Positions 18,438-26,072 of a stretch of 64,000 nucleotides of DNA are shown here, one piece after another. Below the pieces are notes generated by a model that did not search any database, was not told the DNA's origin, and saw only the letters and a list, made by a program, of their open reading frames with translations. The position numbers and the translations under genes are program-made. The stretch comes from Saprospiraceae bacterium (GTDB lineage Bacteria; Bacteroidota; Bacteroidia; Chitinophagales; Saprospiraceae): NCBI GenBank assembly GCA_016714895.1, contig JADKBV010000001.1:1364001-1428000 (forward strand), written 5' to 3'. Every line of letters begins with the position of its first letter. Position 1 is the stretch's first letter.

Positions 18438-20132
18438 TTAAAAAAGGCCGGTCATTTTTTCCACTCCGGTTGTATAACTCAACACATTCAACAAATCCTG
18501 TGTCACCGGACCCGGAGAGGTAGCCGGATCATAATCATCATACCACAGACCTACAGCTGCCAAAACAACACCGGCAACTGCCTGCAATTCTATACGGGTC
18601 ACATCGTCTTCCAGCCTTCTGCCGTTGGGGAATCCATCCATATTCGGAATAAATTCCAAATCAGTGGTTGTATTGTACGGAGCCACCGTGAGTCCGATAG
18701 CCGCAGCCTGAACGAGTCCTAAAGAACTGAAGTTCGGATCATTTCTGGGTGTCGGTGGTACTGCCATATTTAATCTCAACATATCGCCGCCATTGGGTAG
18801 AAAGTTGTTGACAAATGGTTTTCCGGCTGCCAGAGGATTACCACCTTTGCCGGTAGCCAGTTGATACGGTATAATATTAGGTACACCGGTGTGAAAAGCC
18901 GGCCACAAATCGACGGACCTGGGCATTCCCGGACCAGGCAACAACAAGGAACCGAAGACTGCATCATCCAGCGCAGTTCCAGCTAAAACCGGATTTCCTT
19001 TCAGCCCGTACAAACCGTCCGCACCGTTTGAAAAGTCAAAAGCTCCCAAAGAATTTGTCTGTATACGCAAAGGTCCAAAAGCAGGAACCGCTCCTCCAAA
19101 TAAATCATCATCCATATACAAAGCCAGTTCAGGATTATAAAAATATTTATCCAAAGTACTTTCTGCAATTTCGTCATACGGCGTAATCCTGTTCCAAAAA
19201 TCTTTGTCGCCGACCGGTATTACGGCCTCATTGGTCAATGGCATACCTAACCTGGACACCTGTACCCAATCACCACTATAACTTACTGTGTTGCCTGATT
19301 GTAATGTTTTTATGGCAGGTCTGCTCGCTGACGCCCACACACCGATGACATAATCCGAATCCAGAATATTTTTTGGTGTTGTTGATGCTCCCTTTTTCAA
19401 CAAGGTGGCTATCGGAATCTGAAGGGCTATAGAATGAACATTGAATTTTGCCAGACCATCTCTGGACTTACTGTTCTGTCTGGGTGCATCACCGAGATCA
19501 AATATCCCTCCCAAGTCAACAAAAAACGGATCATCCACAGGGCCTGCAAAAACTTTTTCTCCTGTGATTGTTGTAAATATGGCATTGGAAAACAACGATT
19601 CATACGTAGTATTCATACCTACAGGTGACTCAATAGACCTTGGACCGATATTAGGGGGTGGGACCACTCCATTGGCAAGGATTACCTCAAAACTAATCCC
19701 GCCATCCACACTTCTTTGAAGAGTATAGGTAGTTTTTAAGTTTTGTTTGCCAAGCCTGATGTTAAAAAAGGTTGACGGATCTTCATTTACTTTTGAAAAT
19801 GTCAATCGGTAAATAATCTCATCACCGGGGATCGCTGCATCATTATCGACATGAATTTCATATCGGATGTTTTCACCAAAAGAATAATAGTTAGGCCCTC
19901 CGTAAGGCAATTCTCCCGGTATATAATTTGCAATGATCGTAATCGTATTGGGATTGTCAGGACTGCGAAAAGCATACAAGTCCGTATTATCCGCAAGAGG
20001 ATCATTTGCGATGAGCGGTGCTTCGCGATGACTTGATGCCATCGCCATATCGGCTATCAGCCAGGTAAGGAGGAAAGTGTACCATTTTATGGCACGCGTC
20101 CTGGTCTTCAATAAAAGTGAAAACGTCTTCAT
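18438..20132 (-). CDS. DUF4331 protein, C-terminus cut by a one-base frameshift
   Basis: 564 residues: signal peptide ending ADMAMA, then SSHREAPLIANDPLADNTD, the DUF4331 start. The frame ends abruptly at VEKMTGLF. At the matching place the paralogue has seven A (T on the plus strand, 16694-16700) where this gene has six (18455-18460). Adding one A restores NDRPFLNTFPYVAMPWSG and a stop at 18385-18387, parallel to NDRDFQSSFPYLAMP in the paralogue. So about 19 residues are lost by a real or sequencing deletion. The restored stop would be 27 bases from the next ATG (18357), as expected in an operon. DUF4331 proteins are exported and of unknown function; they often occur beside TPR lipoproteins and ECF sigma factors, as here. 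Confidence 0.85.
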   Translation of the reverse strand: MKTFSLLLKTRTRAIKWYTFLLTWLIADMAMASSHREAPLIANDPLADNTDLYAFRSPDNPNTITIIANYIPGELPYGGPNYYSFGENIRYEIHVDNDAAIPGDEIIYRLTFSKVNEDPSTFFNIRLGKQNLKTTYTLQRSVDGGISFEVILANGVVPPPNIGPRSIESPVGMNTTYESLFSNAIFTTITGEKVFAGPVDDPFFVDLGGIFDLGDAPRQNSKSRDGLAKFNVHSIALQIPIATLLKKGASTTPKNILDSDYVIGVWASASRPAIKTLQSGNTVSYSGDWVQVSRLGMPLTNEAVIPVGDKDFWNRITPYDEIAESTLDKYFYNPELALYMDDDLFGGAVPAFGPLRIQTNSLGAFDFSNGADGLYGLKGNPVLAGTALDDAVFGSLLLPGPGMPRSVDLWPAFHTGVPNIIPYQLATGKGGNPLAAGKPFVNNFLPNGGDMLRLNMAVPPTPRNDPNFSSLGLVQAAAIGLTVAPYNTTTDLEFIPNMDGFPNGRRLEDDVTRIELQAVAGVVLAAVGLWYDDYDPATSPGPVTQDLLNVLSYTTGVEKMTGLF

Positions 20133-20215
20133 TTTACAAAATTTTTTGATTAATAAATATTTTTGAGAGGGTTACCCTTACCCTGTTTATCGTTGTTTAT
20201 ATCTTCGACATATCA

Positions 20216-21451
20216 TTATATACTACTTGTCAAAACATTCAACTCCGGGTGTCTGGAATTTGTAGACTTAGCTAACGTTATATATTTGCGTACCATTTCA
20301 TCATTAGATTTGGCTTTGTATATTCTGGCAAGTAATCTGTTTACATCTATATTATTGGGTCTTTTTTCATATTCTTTCTGAGCAAAAACCAATGCATTAT
20401 CGGGATCTTCCAAAAGGTCAAGATATATATGAGCGTATTCGAGATTCATGTTGTGACCACTTTTTTCATCGTCTTTAAGCATCTGAAAAACATCTTTTAC
20501 AACCGTATCCATAGATTCTTTTTTGCCTTGCTTTTTGTAAATTTCAGCTAATTGGGTATAAAAACCAACCTCAGGAATGACTTGTATTGCCTGAAGTGTT
20601 GTACTTTCTGCTTCGTTCAGGTTTTTATTTTTTAATTGGAGAGCTCCTAAAGCACTTATTGCAAAAGGATATTCAGGCCTTGCCGCCAGGATTTCTTCGT
20701 ACAAAAGTTTTGCTTTTTCCGTCTCACCATATCTTTCCAAAAGTTCAGCTAAGGTAAACATCGCCCAGGCGGTATCTTCATATCCCGGAATTCCGGCCTC
20801 CACAGCCATCTTCATTGCCTGGATGGCTTCGGGTATCTGACCGTGGATTTCCCGCAAATAGGAGATACGGGCATAAGAACGCAAATCAGGTTTGATAGAT
20901 ATCATTTTATCCGCCATTTCCACTGCTTTATCATACATGCCCAACTCTACGTAACAATCGGTCATAACACCATATATCTGAGCATTATCTGCATTGAGGA
21001 GCAGCGCTTTCTGCCCTGTTTCAAGTGCTTTATTAAATTCATGTAAAGACAATAAAACCCCGGCTTTTGTGACGAGTGCTAAAAATTCTGTGTTATTAAT
21101 TTTAGTTTTACTTTGGAGAATTTTTTCTGTCATGGAAAGAGCTGCAGGATAATAATGGCCGTGTTCGCCTGTGATTCTGGCCTCCCGAATAAAAAGATGC
21201 GCCATCTTAATGATTGAAGCGTGATCCTCTGTATTTTTTTGAATGGTCAGCTTCAGTTTTTGGTATTGATTCATAACATCATCCCATTCTTTGCCATATT
21301 GCAGTTTTTCATTCCGGGGCAATAATTCCGGAATATCAAAAGATGTTGTTTGATCCTGTTGCGGCTTACCATCTTCACAAGAAGTAAGAGGAAAAAGAAT
21401 AACCAAACTTAAAAAAGAAGATAAAATGATGAATAAATGATTGTTTTTCAT
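20216..21451 (-). CDS. TPR lipoprotein of the DUF4331 locus
   Basis: The frame is open from 21529, but the ATG at 21451 is preferred because it begins a lipoprotein signal (MKNNHLFI, hydrophobic core, lipobox LTSC). That gives 411 residues. The mature part consists of tandem tetratricopeptide repeats (for example ALETGQKALLLNADNAQIYGV, cut here to its first helix ALETGQKALLLN, and AKLLYEEILAARPEYPFAI). TPR arrays are protein-binding scaffolds; this one would sit in the periplasm, attached to a membrane. It is 83 bases upstream of the DUF4331 pair in the same direction and is probably co-transcribed. A role in assembling or loading the DUF4331 proteins is an inference from position only. Confidence 0.85.
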   Translation of the reverse strand: MKNNHLFIILSSFLSLVILFPLTSCEDGKPQQDQTTSFDIPELLPRNEKLQYGKEWDDVMNQYQKLKLTIQKNTEDHASIIKMAHLFIREARITGEHGHYYPAALSMTEKILQSKTKINNTEFLALVTKAGVLLSLHEFNKALETGQKALLLNADNAQIYGVMTDCYVELGMYDKAVEMADKMISIKPDLRSYARISYLREIHGQIPEAIQAMKMAVEAGIPGYEDTAWAMFTLAELLERYGETEKAKLLYEEILAARPEYPFAISALGALQLKNKNLNEAESTTLQAIQVIPEVGFYTQLAEIYKKQGKKESMDTVVKDVFQMLKDDEKSGHNMNLEYAHIYLDLLEDPDNALVFAQKEYEKRPNNIDVNRLLARIYKAKSNDEMVRKYITLAKSTNSRHPELNVLTSSI

Positions 21452-21681
21452 TTTACAAAAATTTAGGTTAATAAAATATGTATTGTTCGAAAGCATATAC
21501 GGGTATGGTTTGCGTTTCGGATTTGTCATTCAAATCTTTTTTTTTGTTTTTTATATTTCCCTCTGAAAATGGTACGGATATATTGGGACGTTGCACCACC
21601 CTTTTCAATTATAAAAATGATCATGTATATAATCATTCCTACCCACCGTCCGGGTAAGACATATAATGGTTTACACTATGT

Positions 21682-21698
21682 GGTATGTACAACATACC
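21682..21698. promoter_or_regulatory. Operator-like dyad GGTATGT-ACA-ACATACC
   Basis: Perfect 7-base arms around a 3-base centre, in the middle of the divergent region. The size and symmetry suit a dimeric DNA-binding protein. No regulator is assigned. Confidence 0.4.
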
Positions 21699-21830
21699 CC
21701 GGCAATAAATAATTTATCTAAAATAAATCCAGATTCATCAGCCACAACGTATATACAGGAACCAATTGCATTATTACCCGGAAACATTCAATATTTTTGT
21801 CCCTATAGCTTCTTTTTTGACAAAATATTT

Positions 21831-21838
21831 TATCTTTG
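21831..21838 (+). promoter_or_regulatory. Candidate -7 box of the ECF sigma operon (TATCTTTG)
   Basis: Perfect TAnnTTTG. TTTG at 21816-21819 is only 11 bases upstream, so the -33 element is uncertain. Transcription from about 21845 would include the conserved N-terminal codons that lie before the first ATG at 21935. Confidence 0.4.
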
Positions 21839-21934
21839 GTGTGAAAATGTAGTAATAATTAAATCCATATTCAGATTATAGAGTTACAATCTGTCATATC
21901 ATTAATAAAACAAGGGGATGAGTCCGGCTTAAAA

Positions 21935-22432
21935 ATGTTGTATACGCACTATGCGGATACCCTTTATGGTATTATATTCAGGATTTTACAAAAGCAGGAA
22001 GAATCCGAAGAAGTACTTCAATCCGTGTTTTTAAAGATATGGAATAATATTGAATCCTATAATGAGACTAAAGCTACATTATTTACGTGGATGGCACAAG
22101 TAGCCAGAAATGCAGCGATTGACAAAAAAAGGTTGAAATCATATGAAATGTCGTCAAATACATCTTCTATCGATCAAACCAATCATCATCTGGTTTCAGA
22201 TTTTGTTGAACATTCAATAGATATGAAATCTTTATTTAAGAACATGCCTGAAAAATACAAAATATTATTGGATAAAATGTTTTTGGAAGGTTATACACAA
22301 CAAGAGATTTCTGATGAATTGGAAATACCTTTGGGAACGGTAAAAACCAGACTCAGAGATGCCATAATTACATTAAGAGAAACCTTAAAAAACGAAAAAC
22401 ATTTATTATATTTTTTATCAATTTTGAGTTAA
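21935..22432 (+). CDS. ECF RNA polymerase sigma factor (sigma-70 family)
   Basis: Sigma region 2 is seen as LYTHYADTLYGIIFRIL and FLKIWNNIESYNE, followed by FTWMAQVARNAAIDKKR; region 4 as FKNMPEKYKILLDKMFLEG, YTQQEISDELEIPLGTVKT and RLRDAI, a clear helix-turn-helix. With 165 residues from the first ATG it is short at the N-terminus: the upstream frame continues as QSVISLIKQGDESGLK, exactly what family members have before region 2, yet no ATG, GTG or TTG exists between the in-frame stop at 21860 and 21935. Initiation at a rare codon (ATT at 21875) or an error is possible. The anti-sigma gene follows after 4 bases. The pair probably controls an envelope response; the divergent DUF4331 operon is the obvious candidate target (inference). 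Confidence 0.92.
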   Translation: MLYTHYADTLYGIIFRILQKQEESEEVLQSVFLKIWNNIESYNETKATLFTWMAQVARNAAIDKKRLKSYEMSSNTSSIDQTNHHLVSDFVEHSIDMKSLFKNMPEKYKILLDKMFLEGYTQQEISDELEIPLGTVKTRLRDAIITLRETLKNEKHLLYFLSILS

Positions 22433-22436
22433 CATT

Positions 22437-23216
22437 TTGGATATTTTATCATACATATCATCAGGAATTTTAGAGCTCTATGTGCTTGACCAACTATCTC
22501 CGGAAGAAAAAAGAGAGGTGGAGCTTATGTTGGAAAAATATCCGGAAATAAAAAAAGAAGTTGATGAAATCTCCATCGCTTTGGAAAAATACGGTCAACT
22601 TTCCCGAATAAAAGCACCCGGGTCTGTAGAAGAAAATTTGTTTAAAACCCTTCCCAAAAAAGTCCTGACCGATACGCAGATAAACAAATCCTCGTCTTCT
22701 GATACCCTACACAGAAACTACAAACTATTCACCATTCTTTTGGGTATACTTAGCGTTTTCGGTTTTGGTCTGTATTATTTTAAGTTTGAAGAAAACAAAA
22801 ACAATATCCTGCAGTTTGAAGAACAAAAACGTATATGTGACTCTATAAGCGGGGAGTGGCAACAACAATATGTATTATTGAATCAAATTAATGACAAAAA
22901 CAATAAAATCATCAACTTACAACCCACCCCGGCATTTGAGGATATAGTCGTTTACCTGCACCATAATGATTCCGGCAGAAAAAACTTCCTTCAACTGGTC
23001 AATCTGCCTGACATCAATCAAGACCAAGCCTTTCAGCTGTGGTCGCTCAAAGAAGGTGAGGCACCCAAACCCCTTGATGTTTTTGTTGACAAAAACACGA
23101 TCATACCCGTACTTTTTGTGGACAAAACCAGCACTTATGCTATCACCATCGAACCAAAAGGAGGGAGTAAATCCCCGTCACTCGACAAACTTATCGGTAC
23201 CTTAAGTATCATTTAA
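22437..23216 (+). CDS. Anti-sigma factor with RskA-like C-terminal domain
   Basis: 259 residues. The start is a TTG four bases after the sigma stop; the encoded MDILSYISSGILELYVLDQLS is the usual N-terminus of this family (motif shown cut: ISSGILELYVLDQLS), so the TTG start is trusted. A cytoplasmic helical sigma-binding part (1-95) is followed by one membrane helix (about 98-116, TILLGILSVFGFGLYYF) and a periplasmic RskA-like domain with DQAFQLWSLKEGEAPKPLD. The family holds its ECF partner inactive at the inner membrane until released by proteolysis. The stop overlaps the stop of the convergent GNAT gene by 4 bases. Confidence 0.88.
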   Translation: MDILSYISSGILELYVLDQLSPEEKREVELMLEKYPEIKKEVDEISIALEKYGQLSRIKAPGSVEENLFKTLPKKVLTDTQINKSSSSDTLHRNYKLFTILLGILSVFGFGLYYFKFEENKNNILQFEEQKRICDSISGEWQQQYVLLNQINDKNNKIINLQPTPAFEDIVVYLHHNDSGRKNFLQLVNLPDINQDQAFQLWSLKEGEAPKPLDVFVDKNTIIPVLFVDKTSTYAITIEPKGGSKSPSLDKLIGTLSII

Positions 23217-23791
23217 TGACCCTTTGGGTTGGGAAGGATCTTAGGAATATTTGGTTCAGCTTTATATAATACACAAGTTTTGAGTCTGTCGTTTTTTGCC
23301 AGTAAAGAATGTTCAAATTCATATTGTTTTTCAAGTCCGATTTTTACCATAATATGTTCTGATTTTACGTTAATTTTTGGTGCTATTGAATATACTTTAT
23401 CAAGCTTCAGGTTGTTTAAAGCAAAGTCAAGGCATTTTTTTGCTCCTTCTGTCGCAAAACCTTTGTTCCATTCATCACTTTTTATTCTCCAACCAATGTC
23501 AACACAAGGCGTAAATTCAGCCTCGAAAGTTTGTTCTGAAAGTCCAATGAACCCGATAAATTCATTGTCTTCAAGTTTGTCAACGGCGAAATAACAAAAT
23601 CCTTTGTCTTCGAATTGATTTTTCATTCGTTCAACAAATTCTGTTGTTTGTTCTTTTGTTGGAATACCCGGAAAAAACTCCATAACGTTTTTGTCGGAAT
23701 TTATTTCGTGAAGTTTGTCAATATCAACCAAATCCCAATTTCTAAACCCCAGTCGGTCTGATGTAAATATGTATTTTTTAATGTCGGTCAT
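23213..23791 (-). CDS. GNAT family N-acetyltransferase (RimJ/RimL-like)
   Basis: 192 residues: YIFTSDRLGFRNWDLVDIDKL is the usual opening of RimJ/RimL-type enzymes (the T-x-R-L-x-x-R pattern as TSDRLGFRNW). Then FCYFAVDKLEDNEFIGFIGL, VDIGWRIKSDEWNKGFATEG with the acetyl-CoA loop (W-x-K-G-x-A-T-E), and a C-terminal MVKIGLEKQYEFEHSLL. It would acetylate an amino group; the target is unknown. It ends tail to tail with the anti-sigma gene, sharing TTAA, so the two transcripts must overlap. Confidence 0.88.
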   Translation of the reverse strand: MTDIKKYIFTSDRLGFRNWDLVDIDKLHEINSDKNVMEFFPGIPTKEQTTEFVERMKNQFEDKGFCYFAVDKLEDNEFIGFIGLSEQTFEAEFTPCVDIGWRIKSDEWNKGFATEGAKKCLDFALNNLKLDKVYSIAPKINVKSEHIMVKIGLEKQYEFEHSLLAKNDRLKTCVLYKAEPNIPKILPNPKGH

Positions 23792-23827
23792 TTTTCGTGT
23801 AGGTTGATTAAAATAACGATCCGGCTA

Positions 23828-23851
23828 TATCTAATGACACAGCATTAGATA
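23828..23851. repeat. Small hairpin upstream of the GNAT gene
   Basis: TATCTAATG pairs with CATTAGATA across a 6-base loop, between the start of the GNAT gene and the stop of the lipoprotein gene at 23890. No U-tract follows on the minus strand, so terminator function is uncertain. Confidence 0.4.
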
Positions 23852-23889
23852 GTCTGTCCGTCCGGTGCATGGTTGATAACAGTATATTT

Positions 23890-24549
23890 TTAATTAAGGA
23901 TTTCAATTATACTTATTTCTTTTTGCCTTGGATTGTTTTCAGGTGAATCAAAAGTAATAAATAGTTTGTTTTTACTTACTTTTAATTTACTAATTCCACA
24001 TGGATATGACATTTCATTTTCACATGGGCTAATATCCAATGAGATTTCTTTACCATTTTTAAGATTTCGAATTTTGATTATTTCAAAATCTTCATTTACA
24101 TGATATGAAATTATTTTTTCATCATTTTCTGCTATATGACAATACATATAACCTTCATTTGGCCTATCCTCATTGACAAAAATAAAATCATTGCTGGAAC
24201 ATGGTCCACCACAAGCTGAGCTTAGGATAATTAAATCTTTACTACAATTTTCTATTTTTGTCCTTCCGGGAGGAAGGTCTAGTATCTGAACTTTCTCTAA
24301 GCCATCTTTTACAATTGTCAATTTGATAGCATTTGAGTCTAAGTTGATAAATTCTTCAAGTTTTACTTTATAGTCTGTCGCCAAACAAGAATCAATCAAC
24401 TCAATGGTACTATTTTTTGTACTTAGTTTTAGGTTATTTTCATTGATATACACATTAGAATCTTCAATAGGATTTTTTATACTTTCTTTACAGCCAAGGA
24501 CAATAAATCCAATAAGCATAACAAAATATATTTCAATTTTTAGATTCAT
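23890..24549 (-). CDS. Hypothetical lipoprotein
   Basis: 219 residues, family not recognised. The N-terminus is a lipoprotein signal (MNLKIEIYFVMLIGF, lipobox IVLGC), so the protein should be membrane anchored. The mature part has beta-rich segments and several Cys (SACGGPCSSNDFIF, ISPCENEMSYPCGISKL) that could pair as disulfides in the periplasm. It lies in a run of small, unrelated accessory genes. A 39-base element shared with the gene at 25019 starts 14 bases before its ATG. Confidence 0.65.
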   Translation of the reverse strand: MNLKIEIYFVMLIGFIVLGCKESIKNPIEDSNVYINENNLKLSTKNSTIELIDSCLATDYKVKLEEFINLDSNAIKLTIVKDGLEKVQILDLPPGRTKIENCSKDLIILSSACGGPCSSNDFIFVNEDRPNEGYMYCHIAENDEKIISYHVNEDFEIIKIRNLKNGKEISLDISPCENEMSYPCGISKLKVSKNKLFITFDSPENNPRQKEISIIEILN

Positions 24550-24893
24550 ACCGATTTATCTTATTGTTATCATCTTTCCTTTTTATCCAGCTCCCATCTT
24601 TATCCTCTGCAATGTCTTCTACGGTAATACCTTTTCCTGATTCAGCTTTAATACTGTCAATTTGGATTAATGAATTGCCGGATTGTTTAAACACACCATT
24701 TTGGGTGCCAAACCCAATATAGCCCTTACTATCCTGTAATATAGCATGTATAACGCAACTTATCTGATTATTAAAATTTGAAAAATGAATTGTTTCCTTT
24801 TTTGCGTTTTGATTTTGACTATTATTCACCTGGCCTTTACATGACGTCATAAAAAAAAACAGCGCAATTCCTGCACACAATTTTATTCCGCAT
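24533..24893 (-). pseudogene. Remnant of a lipoprotein with regulator-propeller repeats
   Basis: The open frame 24880-24533 (115 codons) begins at TTG with CAGIALFFFMTSCKGQ, a lipoprotein signal lacking its usual start. An ATG lies 13 bases upstream at 24893 but in another frame (MRNK), so one base too many seems to separate the start from the body. The body has one two-component-regulator propeller blade (ISCVIHAILQDSKGYIGFG, then GVFKQSGNS and a second blade start ITVEDIAEDKDG). Full-length members have many blades; here the second blade breaks off at DGSWIKRK inside a repeated element. The end overlaps the next gene by 17 bases. It is likely a decayed fragment. Confidence 0.55.
24563..24601. 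repeat. 39-base repeat element, copy 1
   Basis: Matches 25721-25759 at about 33 of 39 positions; the shared core is CCAGCTCCCATCTTT with CTTTCCTTTTT beside it. It starts 14 bases upstream of the ATG of the minus-strand lipoprotein gene and forms the end of the propeller remnant. Confidence 0.65.
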
Positions 24894-25018
24894 AACGGTG
24901 TCTTCTTTTTTTTTTATTGGTTCTTTAATTTATGTGATTCAAAACGAAGAGTGTAACTGATTAACCGTCGATTAGACGACATGTTCAGCTACACTTTGTG
25001 CCACACTGTTTTTATTTG

Positions 25019-25705
25019 CTATTCATATTTTCTGAAAATATAATTTAATCCTATTGTGAATTGGCGATTTCCGCTTTGCCAAGGAGATCCATCTACCGTA
25101 ATATCCGCAAGCCCGTGGTAATAATCTACACGAATTTCAAATTTTTCATTAAACCGGTAATCCAAACCTACTTTCGGCCCGATGTCAATACGGTCAAGTT
25201 TTACATCTTTATTTGAACTTGCTGTTTCATATGGTTTTCCGTTTAGTTCTCCGACAGCTTCATAATTTGAACTTGCAAATAAAAATATCATTGACTGAAC
25301 CCCTCCTTTTACCCCAAACTTTCCAAGTTCAAATTGATAATAAACCGGTAATCCGAAATAACTTGAATGCAAGGTAGATTTATCTGAAATTACACCAACC
25401 ACCTCTCTTTCTTGACCGTTTAATATGGTTAATACTTTATCATTCCAAACATTTTTTCCTTCAATCTGCACCCATAACACCTCAATGCCTAATGACGATT
25501 TCTGACCGATTTTTTTTTCAAAAAAAATTCCCGAATTTCCGGAAAAAGTAAATTTCTCTTTATTATATTCCGAAATTGGAGAGTTTGAAGTCACTTTACT
25601 GAATCCTAAATTTCCTGTTCCTCCAATTACCCAATTTTGGGATTTGGCAGTATTCATCCCGATGATTATTAATAACAATAGAAGAAAATTCCGACTTTTA
25701 TTCAT
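25019..25705 (-). CDS. Outer-membrane beta-barrel protein (porin-like, PorT/OmpW size class)
   Basis: 228 residues. A signal peptide (MNKSRNFLLLLLIIIGMNTA) ends KSQ before NWVIGGTGNLGF. The rest alternates polar and hydrophobic residues in about eight strands (for example FGVKGGVQSMIFLF, IGPKVGLDYRFNEKFEIRVD) and ends FTIGLNYIFRKYE, as in Bacteroidota outer-membrane beta-barrel family PF13568. Such barrels are structural or transport small solutes; the role here is unknown. It is the last of the small accessory genes before the ATPase block. Repeat copy 2 lies 16 bases upstream of its ATG. Confidence 0.8.
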   Translation of the reverse strand: MNKSRNFLLLLLIIIGMNTAKSQNWVIGGTGNLGFSKVTSNSPISEYNKEKFTFSGNSGIFFEKKIGQKSSLGIEVLWVQIEGKNVWNDKVLTILNGQEREVVGVISDKSTLHSSYFGLPVYYQFELGKFGVKGGVQSMIFLFASSNYEAVGELNGKPYETASSNKDVKLDRIDIGPKVGLDYRFNEKFEIRVDYYHGLADITVDGSPWQSGNRQFTIGLNYIFRKYE

Positions 25706-25720
25706 TTTTATTTTTTTTTA

Positions 25721-25759
25721 ATTGTTTATAACTTTCCTTTTTGACCAGCTCCCATCTTT
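25721..25759. repeat. 39-base repeat element, copy 2
   Basis: Partner of 24563-24601, again placed just before a minus-strand ATG (25705). On the minus strand it carries AAAAAGGAAAG, which could aid ribosome binding. A 32-codon frame starting with ATG near 25790 (MIRKTSWYEGFERWELVKK) also runs through it and may be the tail of a lost gene. Confidence 0.6.
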
Positions 25760-26072
25760 CAAAACCCTCATACCAACTTGTTTTCCTGATCATATTAAAA
25801 GCTCATAAATTACGAAAGTTTGTTTGTAAGATTCGTTTGTAAACGGTTATTCCTATCCTTATCAAAGACAAATATAATCATCTATAAAATATGTGGGTGA
25901 CTTTTTCAAAAGATTTTGAGAAAACAGGACAGGCTTGATAAAAGTTTATTCAAAAGAACGCACCATTTTAAATCTTTTCATATTGTAGACATCACGGATT
26001 ATAATGATTACTTAAAGTCAGTCTTTTTTTCTTAACCCAAACCATTACGGACCTCTCCCCTACACAACGTTT
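25760..26072. other. Intergenic region, nothing recognised
   Basis: AT-rich spacer between the barrel gene and the end of the ATPase gene. Apart from the short frame noted with repeat copy 2 I see no gene, hairpin with U-tract, or promoter. Confidence 0.45.

Larger units (their letters stand above)
21452..21934. other. Divergent control region between the DUF4331 operon and the ECF sigma gene
   Basis: About 480 bases with no certain gene. It holds a dyad (21682-21698), a plus-strand -7 box (21831-21838) and, from 21863, sequence that still reads in frame as the N-terminus of the sigma factor but has no ATG. Confidence 0.55.

Noticed and set aside
23213..25759. Integron cassette array
   Set aside because: Small unrelated genes and repeats are suggestive, but no attC hairpin with proper core sites and no integrase were seen; kept only as a hypothesis.
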